From positions 124,001 to 188,000 of the forward strand of contig CAXPOZ010000001.1 of NCBI GenBank assembly GCA_964219355.1: a DNA stretch of 64,000 bases, in the 5' to 3' direction. Source of the DNA: Parvularcula sp964219355. Lineage in GTDB: Bacteria > Pseudomonadota > Alphaproteobacteria > Caulobacterales > Parvularculaceae. Shown one piece after another: positions 25,429 to 34,288 of the stretch (position 1 is the first letter of the stretch; the number at the start of each line of letters is the position of its first letter). A model generated the notes under the pieces. The model did no database searches and was not told the DNA's origin. It was given only the letters and a program-made list of their open reading frames with translations. The translations under genes and the position numbers were made by a program.

Positions 25429-25462
25429 CTGATGATCCGTCTTAATCCAGATACGTGAATTC

Positions 25463-26221
25463 TCAGGCAGTAATCCCGCCGTCGACATTGAACGCCGAGC
25501 CCGTCACAAACCGGCTCTCATTGGACGCAAGATAGGTCACGATTGAAGCAACCTCTGCAGGCTCACCAAGCCGTTTCAGCGGGATGTTTCTTGTGAGCGC
25601 AGCCTCACCCTCTTCCTGCGATCCTTTCAGCGCAATCATCGGCTCAATGATCGGTGTGCGGGTAAAGACCGGATGCACAGAGTTACAGGTGATGTCATAT
25701 CCCGACCGCGCACAATGAAGCGCGATCGACTTGGACATCATCGCGACACCCGCCTTCGCCGTATTATAGGCGAGCAGATTTGGATCCGCTTTCTGTCCGG
25801 CCACGGATGAGATAACGATGATGGAAGCGGGCTGGCTTTCCTTGAGATATGGCATCGCCGCATTTGTGCCGATGAAGACTGAATCACAGTCAATCGCCAT
25901 GACCCGGCGATATCCCTCAAGTGTCTCTGATTCGACCGTGCCCCAGATCCCGATGCCGGCATTGTGGACGAGCACATCAATGCCGCCGAGCATGCCATTT
26001 GCGCGAGCCAGAACAGACGCCCATTGCTCAGGATCGGTAACATCATGGGCGTAGCCGCCCTGCCCACCGATCTCTTCATTGGCCTGTTTGACTTTCTCAG
26101 CCTGAATATCGGTGATGATGACTTTTGCGCCCTCGGCAAGAAAGGTCTTGGCAAATTCAAGACCAAGGCCTTGCGCGCCCCCTGTGATGAAAGCGCGCTT
26201 CCCTTCGAGCCTTCCGGTCAT
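25463..26221 (-). CDS. SDR-family oxidoreductase
   Basis: 252-residue classical short-chain dehydrogenase/reductase. The NAD(P)-binding motif is TGGAQGLG (about 11-18), VHNAGIG follows, and the catalytic Ser-Tyr-Lys are in VISSVAG and YNTAK. The C-terminal VTGSAFNVDGGITA is typical. A substrate cannot be assigned; the sequence resembles 3-hydroxybutyrate/cyclohexanol-type dehydrogenases in general layout. The ATG at 26221 overlaps the stop of the upstream DUF1476 gene (ATGA), so the two are translated together. The frame is open further upstream without family resemblance. Confidence 0.9.
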   Translation of the reverse strand: MTGRLEGKRAFITGGAQGLGLEFAKTFLAEGAKVIITDIQAEKVKQANEEIGGQGGYAHDVTDPEQWASVLARANGMLGGIDVLVHNAGIGIWGTVESETLEGYRRVMAIDCDSVFIGTNAAMPYLKESQPASIIVISSVAGQKADPNLLAYNTAKAGVAMMSKSIALHCARSGYDITCNSVHPVFTRTPIIEPMIALKGSQEEGEAALTRNIPLKRLGEPAEVASIVTYLASNESRFVTGSAFNVDGGITA

Positions 26222-26541
26222 GTCCCGGACCTTACTTGCTCCATCGCAAGCCCGAGGCATTCAGACATCTTGGCACGGATTTCTTCGTCAGTAATCTTGT
26301 CTCGCGCATCGTTAAGATCGGCACGGAGTTTCCGGAAGACATCGTCGTCGCCCGCCTCTTCGAGGTCTGCCGTTACGACTGCCCGGGCATAAGCGTCCGC
26401 ATCAGCACCTGTCAGTCCGAGTTTTTCTGCCGCCCAGGCACCAACCAGCTTGTCCCGTCGGGCTTCAACCTTGAAACGCAAATCTGCATCATGGGCGAAT
26501 TCCGCTTCAAACCGGTTTTCACGTTCATCGAACGTCGTCAT
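26218..26541 (-). CDS. DUF1476 protein, F1FO-ATPase inhibitor zeta subunit
   Basis: 107-residue, highly charged, all-helical protein. The opening FDERENRFEAEFAHDADLRF and the central DKLVGAWAAEKLGL are diagnostic of DUF1476, shown in Paracoccus to be the zeta subunit that blocks rotation of the alphaproteobacterial F-type ATPase. The N-terminal segment is the inhibitory helix. An AAGGAG ribosome-binding site is placed 7 bases before the ATG. It shares an operon with an SDR enzyme by a 4-base overlap. The restriction of this family to alphaproteobacteria supports the taxonomic placement. Confidence 0.93.
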   Translation of the reverse strand: MTTFDERENRFEAEFAHDADLRFKVEARRDKLVGAWAAEKLGLTGADADAYARAVVTADLEEAGDDDVFRKLRADLNDARDKITDEEIRAKMSECLGLAMEQVRSGT

Positions 26542-26721
26542 AGGGCGTCTCCTTGTTACAGCTAGATTCTGTTTGGCCTCTTAGCATGAGGCTGTCACGT
26601 GCAAACGCCTTTGCGAACGGCGGTGCAGCATGCTACTCGGATGAGTGCATAACCTTTCGGGGATGATGTGCCTCGCGTGACTGTCGCGGCCAAGGCCCCC
26701 CGTAAGCTAAAGGAATTCCTA

Positions 26722-27510
26722 ATGGCCAGAGGCAAGCCCATTTACGAAGGCAAGGCGAAGATTCTCTATGAGGGTCCGGAGCCCGGGACGTTGATCCAGT
26801 TTTTCAAGGACGACGCGACCGCCTTTAACAACCAGAAACACGCGATCCTTGAGGGCAAGGGCGTGCTCAACAATCGGATCTCCGAATTCGTGATGTCCGA
26901 GCTTGAGCGCGTGGGCGTGCCGACTCACTTCATCCGCCGAATCAATATGCGCGAGCAACTGATTCGCCATGTGGAAATCATTCCGCTGGAAGTCGTGGTG
27001 CGGAACGTTGCGGCCGGCTCGCTGGTCAAACGGCTCGGCCTGAATGAGGGCGATGCCCTGCCCCGCTCGATTGTCGAATTCTACTACAAGGACGACAAGC
27101 TGGGCGATCCGATGGTCTCTGAAGACCACATCACCGCATTCAACTGGGCGAACCCGCAGGAAATCGACGACATGATGGCCTATGCCCTTCGTGTGAACGA
27201 CTTCCTTTCCGGCCTCTTCTCAGCTGTCGGTATACGTCTTATCGACTTCAAGCTTGAGTTCGGCCGCCAGTATGAAGGCGACATGGTACGGATCATTCTC
27301 GCCGATGAGGTGAGCCCGGACAGCTGTCGCCTGTGGGATGCCCGCAGCAATGAGTCGATGGACAAGGACCGGTTCCGCAAGGATCTGGGCGGTGTCGTCG
27401 AAGGTTATCGTGAAGTCGCGCGCCGCCTTGGCATCCTGCGCGACGAGAGTGAACGGTCGGATGCGACGGGCCCGGTGCTTGTTGCGTCGAATGACGGAGC
27501 GAACGCATGA
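26722..27510 (+). CDS. purC: Phosphoribosylaminoimidazole-succinocarboxamide synthase
   Basis: 262 residues. Ligates aspartate to CAIR with ATP to form SAICAR in purine synthesis. Typical blocks are IYEGKAKILYEGPEPGTLIQFFKDDATAFN, EVVVRNVAAGSLVKRLG, DFKLEFGR and DEVSPDSCRLWD. The ATG at 26722 has an AAAGGA site and gives the family N-terminus; the upstream GTG extension to 26668 does not. purS follows with a 4-base overlap (ATGA). The promoter region is shared with the divergent DUF1476 gene. Confidence 0.96.
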   Translation: MARGKPIYEGKAKILYEGPEPGTLIQFFKDDATAFNNQKHAILEGKGVLNNRISEFVMSELERVGVPTHFIRRINMREQLIRHVEIIPLEVVVRNVAAGSLVKRLGLNEGDALPRSIVEFYYKDDKLGDPMVSEDHITAFNWANPQEIDDMMAYALRVNDFLSGLFSAVGIRLIDFKLEFGRQYEGDMVRIILADEVSPDSCRLWDARSNESMDKDRFRKDLGGVVEGYREVARRLGILRDESERSDATGPVLVASNDGANA

Positions 27511-27749
27511 AAGCGCGGATTCACATCCACCTGAAGAATGGGGTCCTCGACCCGCAAGGCAAGGCGATCGAGACGGCCCTGCACGGGCTTGGTTTTGAAG
27601 ATGCCGGGAATGTCCGTCAGGGCAAGCTGATCGAGCTTGATCTTAAGGCCAGTGATGAGGCAGAGGCCATGAAACAGGCCGAAGAGATGTGCAAGAAACT
27701 CCTCGCCAATCCGGTGATGGAGCAATACCGCATCGAGCTGGTGGCCTGA
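27507..27749 (+). CDS. purS: Phosphoribosylformylglycinamidine synthase subunit PurS
   Basis: 80-residue small subunit that bridges PurQ and PurL in the FGAM synthase complex. The sequence (HLKNGVLDPQGKAIETALHGLGF, GNVRQGKLIELDL, ANPVMEQYRIEL) is characteristic. The ATG overlaps the purC stop, as in most alphaproteobacteria. Usually purQ and purL follow; here the operon ends after purS at a short GC-rich hairpin (GTGGCC/GGCCAC at 27741-27756) and the convergent bamD gene. Confidence 0.95.
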   Translation: MKARIHIHLKNGVLDPQGKAIETALHGLGFEDAGNVRQGKLIELDLKASDEAEAMKQAEEMCKKLLANPVMEQYRIELVA

Positions 27750-27790
27750 GGGCCACCACTACTCTCCCGACTTACTGACTTTCAGGCCAG

Positions 27791-28636
27791 TTAGTTGCTG
27801 GACGGCGCAGCCATGCCGAGGCGTGCGCTTTCCGGATTTGCCCATTCGTTCAGTTTGGACAGATCCGTCAGACCACGGCGCTCAAGAATCTTGTAAGCGT
27901 CACCATACCATTCCGAGTCCGGATAATTGTATGCAAGGAGCGCGGCCTGACGCTGCGCTTCGAAGGCAACCCCAAGCTCAATATAGGCTTCGACCTGACG
28001 GTAGAGCGCCTCAGGCACATGGCTCGTCTGCGGATAATTCTGCACCACGCTGTTGAAGCGGTTCAGCGCCGCAATGTGCTGGTCTTTCTTGAGATAGTAG
28101 CGACCGATATCCATTTCCTTGCCCGCAAGGTGGTCACGGGTCAGGTCAAGCTTGAGATAGGCATCGCGCGCATATTCCGTGTCCGGATAACGCCGTACAA
28201 CGTCTTCGAGCGAGGACATCGCCTTGACGGTGATATCCTGATCCCTGCCAACGTCACGGATACGCTCATAATAGTTCATCGCCTTGAGGTAATAGGCGTA
28301 GGCTGCGTCCTTGTTGCCCGGGTGGATCGACAGGAAGCGGTCAATGCTCTCGATCGACTGATCGTAGTCATTGGTCAGATACTGGGAATAGGCCGTCATC
28401 AGCATGGCGCGGCGCGCCCAGGCCGAATACGGGTGCTGGCGTTCGACTTCCTCGAAATAGAGGATCGCCTCATCATAGCGGCGGCGCTCAATCGCGCGGG
28501 CGCCATTCTGATAGAGGATCTCCACCGGCTCTTCGACATAGGCAAAACGGTCATCATCCGTCCCGCGCAGCGAAGAACAGGCACCCAATGTCAGAATGCA
28601 CCCCAGAAAAAGGACCCGTGTCAGGTTCGCGCTCAT
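27791..28636 (-). CDS. bamD: Outer-membrane assembly lipoprotein BamD
   Basis: 281 residues. Signal peptide with lipobox LTLGAC, then five TPR-like repeats (YDEAILYFEEVERQHPYSAWA, YDQSIESIDRFLSIHPGNKDAAYAYYL) typical of BamD/ComL, the essential lipoprotein of the BAM complex that inserts beta-barrel proteins. GGAG lies 6 bases before the ATG at 28636; an in-frame extension upstream has no signal peptide. Located beside lpxC, as in many alphaproteobacteria. Confidence 0.95.
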   Translation of the reverse strand: MSANLTRVLFLGCILTLGACSSLRGTDDDRFAYVEEPVEILYQNGARAIERRRYDEAILYFEEVERQHPYSAWARRAMLMTAYSQYLTNDYDQSIESIDRFLSIHPGNKDAAYAYYLKAMNYYERIRDVGRDQDITVKAMSSLEDVVRRYPDTEYARDAYLKLDLTRDHLAGKEMDIGRYYLKKDQHIAALNRFNSVVQNYPQTSHVPEALYRQVEAYIELGVAFEAQRQAALLAYNYPDSEWYGDAYKILERRGLTDLSKLNEWANPESARLGMAAPSSN

Positions 28637-28744
28637 CAAGAACTCCGGCCGATAAATTTCAGAAATTTCTATGCATCCTGAGGGCGTCAGGGTCAAATGC
28701 CGCCTCGGGTCAGCAGCATAACCATTGGTAACGCTAGGGTTTCG

Positions 28745-29716
28745 TCAGGCCCGCGCCTGCTCGGCCGGCAGCGGCAGATCGTCAAGTGAGACCAGATCGG
28801 CTGCATGAGATTCGATCACCTTACGCGCAAAGGCGGTATTGATGCCGTGTCCGGGACGGATCGCCGTGATCCGCGCCGCCAGCGGCAGGCCCATGAGGTA
28901 GAGGTCACCGACAAGGTCGAGCACTTTGTGGCGGACAAACTCACGCTCCATGCGCAGCCCGCCCTCATTGAGGACCTTGCCCTCGGAGACGACAATGGCG
29001 TTATCCATCGAGCCGCCGAGCGCGAGGCCCTTGGCGCGCATCATCTCGACATCGCGCAGATAACAGAAGGTCCGCGCCGCCGAGAGTTCCTCGCGGAAAG
29101 AGGCATAAGCGTTCTCAAGCGCCAGCTCCTGACGGCCAATGGCGGGATCGTCATATTCGACGACCGCATCAATCATGAGGGTCGCTTCTTCGCCTTCGGC
29201 CAGCGGTTCAGCTTCGATAATACTGTCGCCGATCTGGACACGCACCGCTTCACGCAGGCGGTAGACCTGACCCGTTGCAGTGAGTTCGCGCACACCGACA
29301 CTTTCGACGAGGTCGATGAAGGGCGCTGCACTGCCATCGAGGATCGGCACTTCGGGCCCGTCGATTTCGACTATGGCCTGCGTGATCCCCAGCGACGCGA
29401 ACGCCGCGAGCAGATGCTCAACGGTTGAAATGGTGACCCCGAAACGGTTGGTCAGAACGGTGCCGAGCGTCGTCTGGCAGACCGCCAGCGGGCTCGCCGG
29501 AATAGTGATGCGCTCAAGGCCGGAGCTCTGATCTTCAGGGCCGGCACTGTCGAGAAGGTCGATACGGCGGAACAGGATGCCCGTGCCGGCGGGTGCCGGG
29601 CGCACGGTCAGGCGCACGGGCTGGCCCGAGTGCAGGCCAATGCCTTCACAGATAGCGGTTGCCTTGATCGTGCGTGCCAGCATCGTGCCCGGCTGCTCCT
29701 CGCTTGCGTCAAACAT
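28745..29716 (-). CDS. lpxC: UDP-3-O-acyl-N-acetylglucosamine deacetylase
   Basis: Zinc enzyme that commits UDP-acyl-GlcNAc to lipid A synthesis. The zinc ligands are seen in STVEHLLAAF (His) and HKVLDLVGDLYLMG (His, Asp), and the catalytic region in RPGHGINTAFARK. About 323 residues from ATG 29716 (after a GGGGTGG run); the ATG at 29683 (MLARTIKAT) gives 312 residues, closer to the usual 305, and is an equally possible start. Upstream of bamD in the same direction with a 108-base gap. Confidence 0.96.
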   Translation of the reverse strand: MFDASEEQPGTMLARTIKATAICEGIGLHSGQPVRLTVRPAPAGTGILFRRIDLLDSAGPEDQSSGLERITIPASPLAVCQTTLGTVLTNRFGVTISTVEHLLAAFASLGITQAIVEIDGPEVPILDGSAAPFIDLVESVGVRELTATGQVYRLREAVRVQIGDSIIEAEPLAEGEEATLMIDAVVEYDDPAIGRQELALENAYASFREELSAARTFCYLRDVEMMRAKGLALGGSMDNAIVVSEGKVLNEGGLRMEREFVRHKVLDLVGDLYLMGLPLAARITAIRPGHGINTAFARKVIESHAADLVSLDDLPLPAEQARA

Positions 29717-29825
29717 CCTACGCCACCCCAAAAATTCGTAACTGCCCGTAAAGACTATGGGGGCTGGAAGGCTTACCGGAAAATAACGCTATGTTACGCC
29801 GTGTTGCGATGCAGTAATCCGCCCG

Positions 29826-31655
29826 TCATTCAACGGTAACGGACTTGGCAAGGTTCCTTGGCTGGTCGACATCCGTGCCCTTTGCGACAGCGGCGTGATA
29901 GGCCAGCAGCTGGACCGGGACCGAGTAGACAATCGGTGCAATCAGAGGATCGACCTCCGGCACGGCAATCTCGCCCCAGACCTTGCCGCCCCTTGCGGCT
30001 TCGGCGAGCCCTTCGGCGCTTGAGACCAGAAGACATTTGCCGCCGCGGGCCATGACCTCATGCATGTTGGAAATCGTCTTGTCGAAGACCGCGTCGCGGG
30101 GCGCGAGAACGACGACCGGCACCGCCTCGTCGATAAGCGCGATGGGGCCATGTTTCAGCTCACCTGCCGCATAACCTTCTGCGTGGATATAGCTGATTTC
30201 CTTGAGCTTTAGCGCGCCCTCCAAGGCAAGGGGATAAGATCCCCCACGGCCCAGATAAAGCACGTCCCGCGCAGTCGCGACCTCCGCCGCAATCGCCTCT
30301 AGGCTTTTGTCGGCATGGAGCATTTCGGCGACATGGCGAGGCGCTTCGAGCAGCACGCCGGTCAGCCGTTCCTCATCCTCTCGGCTGAGCACGCCACGTG
30401 CGACGCCAGCGGCGATAGCGAGCGATGCGAGGGTCGCAAGCTGGCAGGTGAAAGCCTTGGTCGAAGCGACCCCGATTTCAGGACCGGCATGGGTTGGATA
30501 AAGCGCGTCAGCTTCCCGCGCGATGGTGCTTTCGGGCACATTCACGATGGCGCCGACTTGCTGGCCTGCCTCCTTGGCATCGCGCAAGGCCGCCAGCGTG
30601 TCCGCCGTCTCCCCCGATTGCGAGATGAAGAGTGCGGCCCCGCCCTCCCGGTAAGGTACGTCGCGATAACGCAGCTCAGAGGCGATATCGGTTTCGACCG
30701 GCAGGCGGGCATAGGTCTCAAACCAGTATTTGGCGACCAGCGTGGCGTAAAAGGCCGTGCCGCAAGCCGACATGGTCAGCGCGGTCACTTTCGAGAAATC
30801 GATGCCGCCTTCTGGCAGGACCACTTTGCGGGCAACAGGATCGACATAGGCCGAGATGGCGTGGCCGAGCACTTCCGGCTGCTCATGGATTTCCTTGGCC
30901 ATGAAATGCCGGTGCTCACCCTTGTCGACGAGCGCGGCGGAGGCATCGGAAAGTTGCTCGGGCCGGAGGACTTCCCCGCCATCGGCATCAAAGATCGAGA
31001 CCGTCTCCGGCGTGACGACCGCCCAGTCGCCATCGGAAAGATAGGTCACGCGGCGGGTGAAGGGCGCCAGCGCATAGGCGTCAGAGCCGACGAACATTTC
31101 GCCCTCCCCCCGGCCAATAGCGAGCGGGCTGCCCCGACGGGCGCAATAAAGCGTGCGCGGCTCGCTCTCGACCATGACGGCAAGCGCAAAGGCGCCTTCG
31201 AGCCGTCCGAGGGCGGAAGAAAATGCTTCTGCCGGCGGCTTTCCCTTGGCGAGATAATGTTCGACCAGTTGGGCCACTGTTTCGGTATCGGTCTCGGATT
31301 CGAATGTTGCGCCTGCCGCGACCAGTTCCTCGCGAAGCTCGGCGAAGTTCTCGATGATGCCATTATGGACGATGGCGACTTTCGACGTGGCGTGCGGGTG
31401 GGCATTGGCCTCGGTCGGCGCGCCATGGGTTGCCCATCTGGTGTGCCCGATGCCGATCTTACCGCCCAAAGGTTCAGAATTCAGGCGTTCACGGAGCTTT
31501 CCAAGCTTGCCAACCGCCCGGCGGCGGCCAAGCCGCCCCTCGGCAATGGTCGCAATCCCGGCGGAATCATAGCCGCGATACTCCAGCCGCGAGAGCCCCT
31601 CAACGAGGCTTCCGCTGACATCTTCCTTGCCGATAATCCCAACTATACCGCACAT
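29826..31655 (-). CDS. glmS: Glutamine-fructose-6-phosphate aminotransferase (isomerising)
   Basis: 609 residues. Makes glucosamine-6-phosphate, the first step to UDP-GlcNAc for peptidoglycan and lipid A. The N-terminal glutaminase domain begins MCGIVGI with the nucleophile Cys2 and has RGYDSAGIA and HTRWATHG; the C-terminal half has two SIS isomerase domains (SACGTAFYA, SQSGETADT) and ends with the conserved NLAKSVTVE. A TAGGAG site precedes the ATG. It follows glmU by 9 bases, making a glmU-glmS operon. I saw no glmS ribozyme or sRNA site. Confidence 0.98.
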   Translation of the reverse strand: MCGIVGIIGKEDVSGSLVEGLSRLEYRGYDSAGIATIAEGRLGRRRAVGKLGKLRERLNSEPLGGKIGIGHTRWATHGAPTEANAHPHATSKVAIVHNGIIENFAELREELVAAGATFESETDTETVAQLVEHYLAKGKPPAEAFSSALGRLEGAFALAVMVESEPRTLYCARRGSPLAIGRGEGEMFVGSDAYALAPFTRRVTYLSDGDWAVVTPETVSIFDADGGEVLRPEQLSDASAALVDKGEHRHFMAKEIHEQPEVLGHAISAYVDPVARKVVLPEGGIDFSKVTALTMSACGTAFYATLVAKYWFETYARLPVETDIASELRYRDVPYREGGAALFISQSGETADTLAALRDAKEAGQQVGAIVNVPESTIAREADALYPTHAGPEIGVASTKAFTCQLATLASLAIAAGVARGVLSREDEERLTGVLLEAPRHVAEMLHADKSLEAIAAEVATARDVLYLGRGGSYPLALEGALKLKEISYIHAEGYAAGELKHGPIALIDEAVPVVVLAPRDAVFDKTISNMHEVMARGGKCLLVSSAEGLAEAARGGKVWGEIAVPEVDPLIAPIVYSVPVQLLAYHAAVAKGTDVDQPRNLAKSVTVE

Positions 31656-31664
31656 GGAATGCTC

Positions 31665-33017
31665 CTACTCCTTGGGCTCTTTGCGCGCCCGGAAAGATTT
31701 CGCCCAGTCTTCTTTGGTCATCTGACGCCCGCGCGCGACGGTTAGTGCATCATCGGGCACGGACTTTGTGACGACCGAGCCTGACCCGACATAGGCGCCT
31801 TTGCCGATGGTGACGGGCGCGACCAGCGACGAGTTCGAGCCGACAAAAGCGCCCTCGCCGATCACGGTCAGATGCTTGTCATAGCCGTCATAATTACAGG
31901 TGATGGTGCCAGCGCCGATATTCGCCTCCGCGCCGATCTGCGCATCGCCAAGATAGGTCAGATGGCTGACCTTGGCGCCGGGGCCGAGCACGGCCTTTTT
32001 GGTCTCAACGAAATTACCGATCTTCGCGCCTTCCCCAACATCCGTTCCCGGACGAAGCCGGGCGTAAGGGCCGATGCTGGCACTCGCCTGAACCGTGCAG
32101 CCCTCAAGATGGCTGAAAGCCTCGATCCGCACGCCTTCGCCGACGGTGACGCCCGGGCCGAAGACGACATGCGGGCCGATCACCACATCCTGTGCGATCT
32201 GCGTGTCATGCGCGAACCACACGGACGAGGGATCGATCAGCGTGACGCCTGCATCCATCATCTCTTCGCGGCGGCGATGCTGGAAGACTGCTTCCGCGGC
32301 GGCAAGCTCTGTGCGCCGATTGACACCGGAGGTCTCATCAATCCCTGCCCGGACGATCGCGCAGCGTCCGGCCGCCCCCTTTGCCATGGCCGGCAGGTCG
32401 GTGAGATAGTACTCCCCTTGCGCATTGTCATTGGAGAGCTTGGGCAGGTGCTCGCGTAGAAGTGCTGCGGGGGCAGCCATCAGCCCAGCATTGCACAGCG
32501 TCACTGCGCGTTCATCTTTTGAGGCGTCCTTGAACTCGACGATGCGGTCAAGGTCGCCCTTTTCATCCGTGATCAGACGGCCATAGGCGCCGGGCTCATC
32601 CGTTTCAAACCCCAGCACGCTCAAGGCCGCGCCTTCCGTGACAGTGCCGATCAGCGCGGCGGCTGTTTCGGCCCGCATAAGCGGTGTATCGGCATAGAGG
32701 ATCAGGACCGTGCCGTCGAAGCCTTCAAGGGCGGGCAGCGCCATCTGGACCGCGTGGCCTGTCCCCTGCGGCGGGTCCTGCACAGCGATGGAAGCCTTAT
32801 CGTCAAATTCCTTCGCCGCCGCTGCGACCGCTTCACCGCCGGCGCCGACGACCACGACCTGACGCGCTGCACCGAGCGTCTGGCCGAGCGCCATGACGTG
32901 ATGGAGCATCGGGCGGTGGCCAACCTGATGGAGAACCTTGGGCAGGGAGGATTTCATCCGGCTGCCGTGACCGGCGGCCAGAATGACGCATGCGAGTTCG
33001 GTTTTGAGCTCGGTCAT
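31665..33017 (-). CDS. glmU: Bifunctional UDP-N-acetylglucosamine pyrophosphorylase / glucosamine-1-phosphate N-acetyltransferase
   Basis: 450 residues. The N-terminal uridyltransferase domain has LAAGHGSRMKSSLPKVLH, and the C-terminal half is a left-handed beta-helix of hexapeptide repeats (for example VVIGPHVVFGPGVTVGEGVRI) that acetylates GlcN-1-P. Makes UDP-GlcNAc. The ATG at 33017 gives the standard N-terminus; the open frame to 33173 overlaps the divergent phosphatase gene and is not used. A GAGGAGAT site lies somewhat far upstream (13 bases). Confidence 0.97.
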   Translation of the reverse strand: MTELKTELACVILAAGHGSRMKSSLPKVLHQVGHRPMLHHVMALGQTLGAARQVVVVGAGGEAVAAAAKEFDDKASIAVQDPPQGTGHAVQMALPALEGFDGTVLILYADTPLMRAETAAALIGTVTEGAALSVLGFETDEPGAYGRLITDEKGDLDRIVEFKDASKDERAVTLCNAGLMAAPAALLREHLPKLSNDNAQGEYYLTDLPAMAKGAAGRCAIVRAGIDETSGVNRRTELAAAEAVFQHRRREEMMDAGVTLIDPSSVWFAHDTQIAQDVVIGPHVVFGPGVTVGEGVRIEAFSHLEGCTVQASASIGPYARLRPGTDVGEGAKIGNFVETKKAVLGPGAKVSHLTYLGDAQIGAEANIGAGTITCNYDGYDKHLTVIGEGAFVGSNSSLVAPVTIGKGAYVGSGSVVTKSVPDDALTVARGRQMTKEDWAKSFRARKEPKE

Positions 33018-33171
33018 GGGCGCTGGGTGATCTCCTCTTTCTCCTCTGACGCGGTTAGCCAATTGGCCGTGCCGCCGGAACACACGAATTATTGGCATTC
33101 GTGAAAGGGCTTTCGCGGTGCAGCGCAAGCCCCCCTTTCCGACGGGGGCAACAAGGTCTAGCCCGCGCGTC

Positions 33172-33858
33172 ATGACCGCGCCCGATTTTCACGACCTCAC
33201 CGTCATTTTCGATCTCGACGGCACGCTGATCGACAGCGCGCCTGACCTGACCGAAGCGTTGAACCATGTCCTGCGCTCAGAAGAGCTCTCCCCCGTCGAG
33301 CCGGCAACCGTTCGCAGCCTTGTCGGCCAGGGCGCCCGCGCGCTGATTGAGCGGGGGCTGGAGCTGCAGGGCCATGGCCTGCCCGATGAGCATGAGGCGG
33401 ACCGGCTGGTCGGCCGCTTTATCGACTATTACCGGGAGCATATTGCGGATCATTCGGTGCTTTTTCCGGGCGCCGAGACCTGCATGGACAGATTATCCTC
33501 ATGGGGGGCAACGCTAGCGGTCTGCACCAACAAGCCCGAAGCCCTCACTTTGCCGCTGCTCGACACGTTGGGGATCAGCGCGCGCTTTGCGGAGATAATC
33601 GCACGTGACAGCCTGCCCGAACATAAGCCGTCCGGCGTGCCGCTTACCGAGATACTGCACCGGACGAAGACGCCCCATGGCGTGATGATCGGCGACACGG
33701 TGACGGACCTTGGCGCAGCGCGAAATGCCGGCCTGCCCTGTTTTCTTGCGACATTCGGCTATGGCCATGTCGAAGGACCGCAGCACAAAAAAGAACAGCG
33801 CTTCGATGACTTCGAAGCGCTGCCGCAAATGATTTCAGTTTTGATGTCCGCCAGCTGA
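33172..33858 (+). CDS. gph: HAD-family phosphoglycolate phosphatase
   Basis: 228 residues. HAD phosphatase with motif I FDLDGTLIDSAPD, motif II VCTNKP, and motif IV MIGDTVTDLGAARNAG. Length and the DLTEALN cap region match Gph, which hydrolyses 2-phosphoglycolate formed by oxygenation or DNA repair. The ATG at 33172 was preferred over a GTG at 33118 that would add 18 residues before motif I. Divergent from glmU. Confidence 0.88.
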   Translation: MTAPDFHDLTVIFDLDGTLIDSAPDLTEALNHVLRSEELSPVEPATVRSLVGQGARALIERGLELQGHGLPDEHEADRLVGRFIDYYREHIADHSVLFPGAETCMDRLSSWGATLAVCTNKPEALTLPLLDTLGISARFAEIIARDSLPEHKPSGVPLTEILHRTKTPHGVMIGDTVTDLGAARNAGLPCFLATFGYGHVEGPQHKKEQRFDDFEALPQMISVLMSAS

Positions 33859-33886
33859 GCCTCACCCCACTGCCGGACCAGCCCGG

Positions 33887-34093
33887 TTAGTGATGAGGAT
33901 GCTCTTCTACTCGGCGAAGGCTTGGCATGCCGTTCACCATGTCACTGCGAATATCAAAGCGAGATGATCGCATCGTTGACACAAATCCCTGATGAACCAG
34001 CTCTACACTCACGTCATATCCCTTTTTCCGCCAATACTCACGGATGAGGGACTGCAGGCGCGAGGCCCCATCGTTTGAACAGTAGTCAGACAT
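33887..34093 (-). CDS. Small conserved-looking hypothetical protein (68 residues)
   Basis: A 68-residue soluble protein with an N-terminal amphipathic helix (SRLQSLIREYWRKKGYDV) and a C-terminal segment MRSSRFDIRSDMVNGMPS. Supported by a strong GGAGGTGT ribosome-binding site 5 bases before the ATG and its own intergenic space. The RSDMVNGMP ending resembles small proteins I recall from Caulobacter- and Hyphomonas-type genomes (recollection, not checked). Function unknown. Confidence 0.7.
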   Translation of the reverse strand: MSDYCSNDGASRLQSLIREYWRKKGYDVSVELVHQGFVSTMRSSRFDIRSDMVNGMPSLRRVEEHPHH

Positions 34094-34218
34094 CGGACAC
34101 CTCCATGGCTATAATTATGTCTAAGCACTGCATCCGATAGTTGTCTATAGGCCAGCCTTGTTGAAGGTTAAAAATTCGGAAACGAACTCGTTAATAAAAT
34201 GCCGAAAATTAAAGGTTT

Positions 34219-34248
34219 TTATCGTTAAACGTGACGATATGATATAAT
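34219..34248 (+). promoter_or_regulatory. Probable promoter of the XRE regulator-murL-murD2 operon
   Basis: A perfect TATAAT (34243-34248) lies in an unusually AT-rich region, with a weak -35-like TTATCG 18 bases upstream. The -10 element overlaps the dyad GATAT-gatata-ATATC, which could be an operator for the XRE regulator itself. Predicted start of transcription is about 34 bases before the gene. Confidence 0.45.
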
Positions 34249-34288
34249 ATCACCCTATAATTTCCGGTAGCAACTAAAGGACAGCCCC

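Noticed and set aside
30315..31745. 476-residue plus-strand frame opposite glmS
   Set aside because: A shadow of glmS in GC-rich DNA; no ribosome-binding site or recognisable domain.
31665..33017. glmS ribozyme or glmU-glmS leader riboswitch
   Set aside because: The gap between glmU and glmS is 9 bases and no ribozyme-like structure is visible before glmU.
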